A stretch of DNA of 64,000 bases from Lichenostomus cassidix (taxonomy: Eukaryota; Chordata; Aves; Passeriformes; Meliphagidae), in NCBI GenBank assembly GCA_008360975.2, contig CM039193.1, positions 18,645,389-18,709,388 of the forward strand. Direction: 5' to 3'. The position numbers and the translations under genes are program-made. Each line of letters opens with the position of its first letter. Position 1 is the stretch's first letter. Shown here in pieces: positions 35,442-45,215 of the stretch. Below the pieces are notes generated by a model that had not been told where the DNA came from, searched no databases, and was given only the letters and a program-made list of their open reading frames with translations.

Positions 35442-38400
35442 ATGGCCCTTGCTCTGCGCCTTGTCCTCCTGCTCCTCCTGGCAGTGGCCCTGCATGCCAG
35501 GGCTGCCCAGGCTGCTCCGGTGGGAGCGCGGAGAGCAGGTGAGCCAGTGGCCTGCCTCGCCCTTTCCTGGGACAGAGGCGTCTTCTCCCTGGAACGTGTT
35601 GGGAATGCTTTTCCCCAGGGGTTTAGTGAGGGATTCCTCTGCGGGATTGAGAGAGCCCCGAGGGGCCCTGGGCTGGTCCAGTTTCCTCCCCAGGGATGTG
35701 GCACAGGGCCTGCAAAGAGGGTGGACAGTGGCCAGGAACCATCTCAGAACTCCTCACACCCCTCTTCAGCTTTGGCCATATCCATTGACATCTGGCTCCC
35801 ACAGCCTTACCCAACCCCCTTGCAGTGCCCAGTGCCCTAATGCAGAAGGAGATCCCAGCACACCATGGAAATAGTTCTCATCTGTGCTCTCTTCTAGGTG
35901 AGGGTGCTGGGAAGACATCTCCAGCAGCTTGGCTTCATGAAGATTTGCAGCCCCTAGAGGCTCCTGCAGGTATGTTCTCAACTTCCCCTCAGAGAATAAT
36001 CATTCTCTGGCAACTTGGCAAGAACCAGGTGCCAGGAGCTTCTCTGGCTGTTGTGTTACAGGTGTGTCTGCAGGGAGGACTTTTCCAGCTCCTTTGCTGG
36101 TTGCTGAGCACAAGCCTGGCTCTCATCACAGGGGTGAGTAGTGTGTCCCTGCTGAGCGCACAGGCTGAGCACTGCTTTGGTGTGATCCATTAATGGGAAA
36201 ATGCAAATACTTTCTCTCAAGGTCCTCCAAGAAGGAGGAACAAACCTACAGGAGACAGTAAGTCCCTGGAGGCATCCAAACACATAGACCAGATGCTGAG
36301 TGATCTGGAGAAATGCTGTGGTGGGTGCATTTCCCTCAGCCTTCTCCTGAGATTCAGCAACCAGGGCCTCTTCCTGCACATCTGGACACTCTGTGCCCGG
36401 CATAGCAGGAAGGTATCCATTGCAGCCTTGCTTTTCCACTGCTGCTTTCACACCCTGCAGGGCTGTTTCCCAGCCTGGCCTGGCAGCAGCTTCTCCCCAG
36501 CCTGTGCAGGAAGGCATTTGGCACCAGCTGACAGGGTGTCCTAACTGCCCCACAGGCACTGCAGATCCTGAGATCCCCTGCAATTTCCTGGTGTCTGGGC
36601 AGATCAGGTGTAGGGGCTGTTTGGGGGAGGGGAGGGTCCTGGCCTAGCTCCAGAAGTTTGGATGACTTCTTGAGCTTTATCCATAATTTTGAAAAGTATT
36701 GCCTCCTGAAGATGCCACCTTCCCAGTGGGGAATCGTTCCATCCGATCGAGCTGTGCCTCTTCCTTTCTCCAGAGGTGGATGGAGAGGCTGTGCAGAAGG
36801 AGAAGTTTCCCGGAGGAAGCAGTGGCTCGTTGGCAGCCTCTGCTGAAGGAAGGGAGGCGATGCCAGGCACAGCCACAGGAGGTAATTGCTGGGCCTCTGG
36901 GCCTGAGCCCTGCTGAGGCTTGAGCTGCCATCTCTGCTGCTTGGCAGCGCAGGCACAGCCCGGAGCAGACAGGCACAGCACAGACGAGTTATCTTGAGAG
37001 GGCTCAGGGGACTTGGCTACTGAGCAGTCCTGCTGGGGTCCCTCTGTGGGAGACTCATCCTGAAACCTGGGAGTGACTGCAAGGGGTGCCCATGGTGGGG
37101 AAAAGGCAGAGGGGGAATGTCGCTGTTGAGCCGCTAGCAGAGAGAAGACTCGAGTTCTCAGTGTGGCAAGAAATAGAGTATTTATTATTTTGATTTCAAT
37201 ATATATAGACTTTTCAGAGGTCGCCCAGATTGGTCAGCCAGAAACCTCCCCCTAGGCCTTTATGCCAGGCCTGAACTGTCCAAATCTCGAGACACTGTTT
37301 AAAAAACATCCAAACATTATCTTTGTTTATAAACACAACGGAATGTTCTCACGAGAAAGACCTGTGCTAGCCACAGCAGAGAGTAGGGCTCCAGTGTGTC
37401 CTGGGGGCCTTGGCTCTATCTCCCTGGGCTGTGGGAGCTGTCTGGGAAAAGGAGGGAGGGAGGGAGGGTGGATTTTCTGCTGCATGAGCGAGAGAGCCCT
37501 GAGGGGTCCTGGGCTGGAGCAGCTGCCCTTCCAGGGATGTTTCACAGGCCCTACAAACAGAGTAGGGAGTGGACAGGAGCCAGCCCAGAGCACCCCAGGC
37601 CCCTCCGTAGCTTTGGCCATGTCCATTGACATCTGGCTCCCACAGCCTTACCCAACCCCCTTGCCGAGCCCAGTGCCCTAAGGCAGAAGGGGATCCCAGC
37701 ACACCATGGAAATAATTCTCATCTGTGCTCTCTTCTAGATGAGGGTGCTGGGAAGACATCTCCAGCAGCTTGGCTTCATGAAGATTTGCAGCCCCTAGAG
37801 GCTCCTGCAGGTATGTTCTCAACTTCCCCTCAGAGAATAATCATTGGCAACCTGGCAAGAACCAGGTGCCAGGAGCTTCTCTGGCTGTTGTGTTACAGGT
37901 GTGTCGGCAGGGAGGACTTTTCCAGCTCCTTTGCTGGTTGCTGAGCACAAGCCTGGCTCCCGTCGCAGGGGTGAGTAGTGTGTCCCTGCTGAGCCCACGG
38001 GCTGAGCACTGCTTTGGTGTGATCCATTAATGGGAAAATGCAAATACTTTCTCTCAAGGTCCTCCAAGAAGGAGGAACAAACCTACAGGAGACAGTAAGT
38101 CCCTGGAGTCATCCAAACACATAGACCAGATGCTGAGTGATCTGGAGAAATGCTGTGGTGGGTGCATTTCCCTCAGCCTTCTCCTGAGATTCAGCAGCCA
38201 GGGCCTCTTCCTGCACATCTGGGCACTCTGTGCCCGGCAGAGCCTTGGAGCCTTGCTGCACCGCTGCTGCTTTCACACCCTGCAGGGCTGTTTCCCAGCC
38301 TGGCCTGGCTGCAGCTTCTCCCCAGCCTGTGCAGGAAAGCATTTGGCATCAGCTGACAGGGTGTCCAAACTGCCCCATGGGCCCTGCAGACCCTGAGATC

Positions 38401-39399
38401 CCCTTCAACTTCCCGGTCTCTGAGTAGAACAGGAGTGGCTGTTCTTGGGAGGAGACAGGGCCCTGGCCCAGCTCTGCTGCGCCTGGGTGACTTCCTGAAC
38501 TTTATCCATGATTTTGAAAAGTATTGCCTTCTGATGATGCCACCTTCCCAGTGGGGAACAGTCCCATCTGATCCAGCTGTGTCTCTTCCTTTCTCAAGAG
38601 ATGGACAGAGAGACTATGCTGAAGGTGAATTTTCCCAGAGGAAGTGTTGGCTCATTGGCAGCCTCTGCTGAAGGAAGGGAGGCGATGCCAGGCACAGTCA
38701 AAGGAGGTAATTGCTGTGTCTCTGGGCCTGAGCCCTGCTGAGGCTTGAGCTGCCATCTCTGCTGCTTGGCAGCGCAGGCACAGCCCGGAGCAGACAGGCA
38801 CAGCACAGACGAATTATCTCAAGAGGGCTCAGGGGACTCGGCTACTGAGCAGTCCTGCTGGGGTCCCTCTGTGGGAAACTCATCCTGAAACCTGGGAGTG
38901 ACTGCAAGGGGTGCCCATGGTGGAGAAAAGGCAGAGGGGGAGAGCAGGGCTACAGTGTGTCCCAGGGGACCCTGACTCTGTCCCCCTGGGCTGTGGGAGC
39001 TGTCTGGGAGAGGGAAGGAGAGATGGAGGAAGGGATGGATAGTTGTGGCCCTGCCACCTACAGTTTTTCTCCAGGGCTTTTCCCTCTGTGGGAGTGAGAG
39101 AGCTCCCAGGGACCCCGAGCTGATCCAGCTGCCCCTCCAGGGATGTTTCACTGGCCCTGGAAGGAGGGTAGACAGTTGCGAGGAGCCAGCAAAGAGCTTC
39201 CCAGGCCCCTCTGCAGCTTTGGCCATGTCCATTGACATCTGGCTCCCACAGCCTTACCCAACCCCCTTGCAGTGCCCTGTGCCCCCAGCACATCGTAGAA
39301 ATAGTTCTGATCTGTGCTCCTTTCTAGATTGGGAACGTAACTTGCAGCATTTGGAAAGGGTGGTGAATGACGGTTTGAGGATCTTGGAGCTTAACGGAG
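35442..39399 (+). CDS. G6: family member with at least two complete triads plus a third, cut by the assembly gap
   Basis: Exon 1 is 35442-35538 (signal peptide). Triad A is 35898-35969, 36222-36320 and 36774-36881. Triad B is 37739-37810, 38059-38157 and 38599-38706. A further exon 2-type exon is 39328-39399. All are open, phase 1-1, with AG/GT boundaries. Both complete triads start with the G/D-E-G-A-G type and are near copies of each other, while the third starts D-W-E like exon 2 elsewhere. The order differs from G8 and G9, so the locus has been reshuffled. The helical exon of the third triad and the membrane exon should follow, but sequence stops at the gap (39957). An LTR lies in the intron between triads A and B. 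If complete, the product would have a longer ectodomain than the 277-aa form. Confidence 0.65.
37118..37375 (-). mobile_element. Short solo LTR in a G6 intron
   Basis: It matches the LTR at 30911-31171 end to end (TGTCGC...CCACA) with small differences. A TATATATAG box and a TTTATT (minus-strand AATAAA) are present. No clean target-site duplication is visible; the uninterrupted intron is at about 38920-38950. It is antisense to G6. Confidence 0.8.
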
Positions 39400-39956
39400 G
39401 TATGTTCTCACAATTCCTTCCCCTCATAGAATAATCATCGTCCTTGTGTAATCATTGTCCAGAGTAATATTCTTGTGCCATTTCCCATAAAATACTCTGA
39501 AGTTTGATGGTTTCTGGAAAGTTTGGCCTGTAAATCTCTACTCTTGTCCCCAAAAGTCATCCCACAGGATCACTGTCAGTGGGAGGAAGGAGCATTTAGC
39601 TGTCAGTCTTCTTCCCGTGCGAAATGCCAGCTGCTCCTTCCGCGTGCTCTGTGCAGGCACAGAGAAGAGCAGAGAGGGAAGGTTCTGGGCCCAGGGATGT
39701 GCCCCCGGGGCTCTGTGCCTTGCGCGGCTCCTTTGATGGCCCCAGGGAGCCTGAGGGGTTCCTGCTGCTGCTGCCAAGCCCTGGCTCTGGCTGGGGCTGA
39801 GTTTAGAGCTGCTGGCAACTCCTTGGAGTCCTTTGTGCCCTGCCTGCCCTGCAAGGGGCTCCTTCCATCCCAGTGTGGGGCCACTGCAGGCACGTGGTGC
39901 CTCTGCCTGTGCTCCTGAGTGGAAGGCACGGGTGAGGGAGTGCCAAGGAGGGATTC

Positions 39957-40456
39957 NNNNNNNNNNNNNNNNNNNNNNNNNNNNNNNNNNNNNNNNNNNN
40001 NNNNNNNNNNNNNNNNNNNNNNNNNNNNNNNNNNNNNNNNNNNNNNNNNNNNNNNNNNNNNNNNNNNNNNNNNNNNNNNNNNNNNNNNNNNNNNNNNNNN
40101 NNNNNNNNNNNNNNNNNNNNNNNNNNNNNNNNNNNNNNNNNNNNNNNNNNNNNNNNNNNNNNNNNNNNNNNNNNNNNNNNNNNNNNNNNNNNNNNNNNNN
40201 NNNNNNNNNNNNNNNNNNNNNNNNNNNNNNNNNNNNNNNNNNNNNNNNNNNNNNNNNNNNNNNNNNNNNNNNNNNNNNNNNNNNNNNNNNNNNNNNNNNN
40301 NNNNNNNNNNNNNNNNNNNNNNNNNNNNNNNNNNNNNNNNNNNNNNNNNNNNNNNNNNNNNNNNNNNNNNNNNNNNNNNNNNNNNNNNNNNNNNNNNNNN
40401 NNNNNNNNNNNNNNNNNNNNNNNNNNNNNNNNNNNNNNNNNNNNNNNNNNNNNNNN
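39957..40456. other. Assembly gap (500 N)
   Basis: A run of exactly 500 N, probably a placeholder length. Left of it family DNA reads plus (G6); right of it family DNA reads minus (G7). The 3' ends of both genes and the inversion joint are therefore missing. Confidence 1.
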
Positions 40457-40627
40457 CTGGGGAGAAGCTGCAGCCAGACCAGGCCGGGAAACAGCCCTGC
40501 AGGGTGTCAAAGCAGCAGCAGGGCAGTGAGACTGCAGGGGGTTTGGGTTAGGCACAGAGTGCCCAGATGTGCAGCAAAAGGCCCTGGCTGCTGAGTGTCA
40601 GGACAAGGTTGAGGGAAATGCACCCAC

Positions 40628-41763
40628 CGTGCTCTGTCTCCTGTTCAGCCAGAATTCGGTCTGCTTGTTCAGATGCCTCCAGGGATTCCTTCTCTTCCGT
40701 AAGTTTGTTCTTCCTTCTAGGAGGACCTTAACGGAAAGCAATTCCATGTCTCTTTCAGGCCAGAGTGTCAGTGAGTGCACCTTGGCAATGGGATCCCTCC
40801 TTGGCACTCCCTCACCCCTGCCTTCCACTCAGGAGCACAGGCAGAGGCGCCACGTGCCTGCAGTGGCCCCACACTGGGATGGAAGGAGCCCCTTGCAGGG
40901 CAGGCAGGGCACAAAGGACTGCCGGGAGCTGCCAGCCGCTCCAAACTCCGCCCCAGCCAGAGCCAGGGCTTGGCAGCAGCAGCAGGAACCCTCAGGCTCC
41001 TGGGGCCATCAAAAAAAGTCATGTAAGGCATGAGCCTGGCACATCCTGGCCAGAACCTTCCTCTCCTCTTCTCTGCTCTACACAGAATGATTTGATAAAT
41101 TTAAAAGATTCATCATCAAGATGGTGATTACGGGATGTTTCAGCTCAGAAGCGGGTGATTCAGTTATGATTAAGCATTGCCTGAGTGTCTTTGCCATGTT
41201 GTTTTGTTGAATTATTCTGTCAGAAAGGATGCTGAAACTTAACACTCCACCAAGCTCAAGATATTCAACCTATGTTCACCCAGTTTTTCCACATAATCCA
41301 TCTCCGTCCCAATCTGGAAGAGAGCACAGATTGCAACCATTTCCGTGGGGTGCTGAGATCCCCTTCTCTCTTAGGCCCCTGGGCACTGCAAGGCGGTTGT
41401 AATGCGGTGGGAGCCAGATGTCATGGACAAGGCCAAGCTAGAAGGGCCTGGGGTGCTCTGGGATGGCTCCTGTCCACTGTCCACCCTCTTTGCAGGCCCT
41501 GTGCAACATCCCTGGGGAAGACACTGGACCAGCCCAGGGCCCCTCGGGGCTCTCTCAGTCCCACAAAGGAAACCCCCTGTAAACCCCTGGGGAAAAGCAT
41601 TCCCAACACGTTCCATGGAGAAGAGGCCTCTGTCCCAGGAAAGGGGAAGGCAGGCCTCTGGCTCACCTGCTCTCCACGCTCCCACCGGAGCAGCCTGGGC
41701 AGCCCTGGCATGCAGGGCCACTGCCAGGAGGAGCAGGAGGAAAAGGCGCAGAGCAAGGGCCAT
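40628..41763 (-). pseudogene. G7: family member with hybrid exon, truncated by the gap
   Basis: Exon 1 41763-41667 is intact. The exon 2 copy, about 41313-41245, has several one- and two-base deletions and no GT donor. The next exon, 40726-40628, has the body of exon 6 (K-N-K-L-T-E-E-K) but is preceded by the intron that precedes exon 3 in G8 (compare 48257-48310). It therefore looks like a crossover product between exons 3 and 6 that removes exons 3-5. The remainder lies in the gap. About 40980-41450 is dense with single-base deletions against G8 and G9, often in short homopolymers. Some defects may thus be assembly errors and not mutations. Confidence 0.6.
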
Positions 41764-41921
41764 GGTGCCTTGCCCTCAGCCAGTCCCACAGCTCTTGCTG
41801 CCACCACTGTCCTGACACCGCTGTATCAATGTCAGCACCGCTGCTGCCGCTGCTGCTGCAACAGTTGGGGTCAAGGACTGACTGGTCGGTCGTTGTGGTG
41901 CTGTGCAACCACAGGGCTCCG

Positions 41922-41936
41922 TGACCTCTGTGACCT
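41922..41936 (-). promoter_or_regulatory. DR3 AGGTCA pair upstream of G7
   Basis: TGACCT at 41922-41927 and 41931-41936, spacer CTG. A third TGACCT follows at about 41950, in the same arrangement as upstream of G2. Confidence 0.5.
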
Positions 41937-42409
41937 CATGGCCCTGCTGTGACCTCACGGCCTGGGTGCGGATGGACCGCAGCTTCGGAAGTTTCCTTCC
42001 TGGGGAGGGAGCTCGTCCTGCAAGGCAGCTCTGTGCAAGGACTGGGACAGTCCCCACCAAGGTCTGCCCTGTGCTCTGGGCAGTGGCACAGGGGCAGCGA
42101 GAGCTCATGTGCCCTCAGAACAGGAGAACACAGCCAAGGATTTCTGAGCTCCTCAGGCGCTGTCAGCCACAGCCCACGAGGCTGAGGAGGGAGTGATCTG
42201 TGTCTGGAGACAATGCGCGATTCCCTCCTGTTGGCAGCTTCCCGGCTGGAGCTCCGTTTGGCACCTTGTGGGGGGCCAAGGCTAACGCAGCCCTTTTGTT
42301 CCATGGGCGAGCTGAAGCCTTTACTTCACCATTTCCTCTTTGTGGGAAATTTAAGGGACTCAAAGAACAAAGTCAGTCAATAAAACAGAGGGAGAACCAC
42401 TCAACCTCT

Positions 42410-43080
42410 TGAATGCTTTGAAGGAAACCTTGAGAAGCACACAGTGGGTCTGTGCTGCCTGACCAAGCCTGTGGCCTTCCATGGTGGAGTGACTGTCAGT
42501 GGACAAGGCAAGAGCTACAGAGGCCACTGCTCGGGGCTTCTGTAATGCCCTGGACTCAGTCCCCCCATCCAGCACCCTTCTCCTTCATTTGGAGAGCTCC
42601 AGATCTGCTGGAAGCTGAGGAACTGGCTGGGTGGTCACATCCAGAGGGTTGTGGTCAATGGCTCAGAGTCCCGATGGACATCAGTGACCAGCGGTGTCCC
42701 TCAGGGCTCCAAACTGGGACCAATGGGATTTAATACCTTCATTAATGCCAAGGACAAAGGGATGGAGGGCACCCTCAGCAGGTTTGCAGGTGACACTGAG
42801 CTGAGGGGCCACTGACACCCCTGAAGGACAGGGCCATCCAGAAGACAAGCTCGAGAAGTGACCCACAGGAATCTCTCTGAGCTTCATGATCTTAGATAGC
42901 CACCATGATTTCTTTAACAACAAAATGTTTCCTCCTTCCTACTCAGTCCAACTCTGCCTTCCATCAAGAAATGGTTACAGGAAATACCAAGAGACACTGG
43001 CCATGGTCTTGCTGTTAAAGACTGAGGCAAAGGCAGCACTTTGAGTAGTGAGTGTCCTGGTGGTGCTGCTGAACACGATG
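42410..43080. mobile_element. Composite CR1 fragments in unit A
   Basis: Plus-strand reading at about 42690-42760 gives the CR1 reverse-transcriptase motif S-G-V-P-Q-G-S. About 42990-43060 is antisense CR1 ORF2 (minus-strand A-S-V-F-N-S-K-T). It is the same rearranged remnant as 4560-5250, inverted. Confidence 0.8.
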
Positions 43081-43460
43081 AGTGCTGGAGGTGCCTCCCA
43101 AAATGAGCTCTTGTGACTCCCCAAGTCTTTCACCACTTGCTCAGTGAACAAGCAGCTCATTGTAGTGCAAAAAATACTGAGCAATAAAAGAAATACAATC
43201 CCTTCCCTGGGAAGACATGTCCCCATCCAGCTCCAAGGAGAACAGTAATAGAGTTCTAGTAAAGTGACTTTAGCTCTAGATAAAATCTCTTTACTTATAC
43301 TTTTTATATGAAGTTGTGGTTAGAAAGAAGTTTTATTTTATACAGTTACATTTAGGAAAGTCATTAAATAACAGGTACTTTTAAGGCGTCAAATACTTGA
43401 ACTGCAGCAAATTCCTTCCTGATTTACATTCAGCAGCATCTGCTGTCAGGGAGGGAGGGA

Positions 43461-44089
43461 TCAGAAGGTCCTGTCCAGGGGGTGGGAGCAGATGTAGGCC
43501 CTCTTCTCCAAGATCTGCTTTGCAGCTTTTTTAATGGAATCATCCAGGTTTTCAGAAGCATTTATGGAGAAACAGAGAAAAGTCAGCTAGGATGCCATGA
43601 AGAGCTATTTTAAATTTCTCTCAGAAAGCATTTTTGAATACATGTAAATGCAAGTATGGGAGTGCCACAAAGAAACTGAACGTTCTCTTCTGAAAAGATT
43701 GATTATTACAGACTGAGTTTATTACAGACTGTTGAACTGGTCAGCACTTCCCAAACGGTCCTGATGCCTAATTTCTATCATCAGTTACTTTACAGGAGTA
43801 TTTGCTGCTGATAGATTTTATACTCCCCAGAAAAAGAACCCTGGCAGTTTGCTTTAGCTACGAAGTGAAGAGACTCTGTTCAACAAGTTCCAGCTCTGCT
43901 CCTTGTTCGAATTGAAAGCAGAACAAAATTATTCTCTTGGTCACATCAAACCCACCTACTTTTGATCACAGTCAGTGAAAAACATGAGAATGTAAAAATT
44001 ACTCTATAGTACTTACATTTTTCTACTTGACACAAGGCGCAATTACTCTAAACGCAGGCTTCCGTGCAGCAAGTATTTTTAGGAAGCGC
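43461..44089 (-). pseudogene. ACAD9 tail pseudogene copy 2
   Basis: Penultimate exon copy 44089-44017, last exon copy 43561-43461. It has the same TAG in the penultimate exon and the same ATAA acceptor defect as copy 1. AATAAA (plus-strand TTTATT) occurs at 43728-43733 and at 43332-43337, the latter equivalent to the genuine ACAD9 signal. Confidence 0.92.
43728..43733 (-). promoter_or_regulatory. First AATAAA downstream of G8
   Basis: Scanning minus-ward from the G8 stop (45216), this is the first canonical AATAAA I find, and it lies in DNA derived from the last ACAD9 intron. In unit B the equivalent site is mutated (GTTAAC for TTTATT near 51347), so G9 would first meet AATAAA at 50960-50965. 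Confidence 0.4.
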
Positions 44090-45215
44090 CTGGAAAAGGA
44101 GTAAAACTGAGTTAAAAGCTAGTGAATGAATTTTATAAACAAAATCATGTAGTTAAAACACAGTAATTGAAACTTCTCCAAGCCCTTTGATAACGAAGCC
44201 CTACAGCCCAGTCATGAGCAGCGCAGCCTTAGCTGTGCCTTTGACCCCAGAGCTGCCCAGGGTCAGGGCTGGGATGAGCCTGCACCCAAAACTGGCTCCA
44301 GGAGTGATTGGGAATCAATCCAGAACACAACTCACACACACAGAGCAAAGCCTCAAGGCCAAACCCAAAGCTTCATCAGTTTGGATTTAACACTGAACGG
44401 CAGCGAATGTGCTTCTCCTCTAGCATAACTGTAACCATGAAACTTTATGTGAGCTACTGAATAACCACTTTGCTGTCCCCAAATCTATTGCCAAAATACC
44501 ACTGTGACTATGCGTTATTATTTATGATCACATGGAAAGAGTTTGGGAAGAACTGCACGGCATTTAGAGATTGGAGAGAATGTGCAGATTTGTAATCAGG
44601 TTCTAAATGGCTCTATATGTGTTAAACAAGTATTTGAAACACATTGATAGTGTGCAGCTCAACGAGCAGAGCCCCTGAGAGGCTGCTGCACTCCCACCCC
44701 AAGTGATTTAGCCAAGTTCTTTCGCACCGTTTGCTTTATGAGGAGCCTCCTGCACAGCAGGGCCCAGAGCTGGCAAGGCTCCCCAGCACGGCTGGAGCTG
44801 CTGGCACACCTTGGCCCAGGTGGACAGCTGCCCCTCAAGGCCCCAGCGAGCAGGGGATGGCTCCGGGCAGGGTCCCTGGCCAGCAGTGGCCCCAGAGCAC
44901 GTCTGCCTTTCAAGGGCAATCTTGTCCCCAGCCCTTTCTCCTCTCCACCGTGCTTTGCCTCTGCCCAGTGCTCCTGGGGCTGCTCTTGGCCAGGCAGCCT
45001 CAGTGGGAGCGAACGCTGCCTTCAGCCCAAGCAGGCTCCCCAGGGCAAGGCCCAGCAGTGAAGAGGCCAATTAAAGCACTGGACAGCAGCAGAACCCTCA
45101 GCAGAGCTATTTGGACAACCATGGACTGTCACAATTCCACAACAGCATGATTATTAGTCGGGTTACAAATGTCGTGAGCAGAGTTGAAAAAAAATTTTGG
45201 AGAAAAATCAACAAC

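Noticed and set aside
39803..40594. Long open frames across the N run
   Set aside because: Artefacts of translating 500 undetermined bases.
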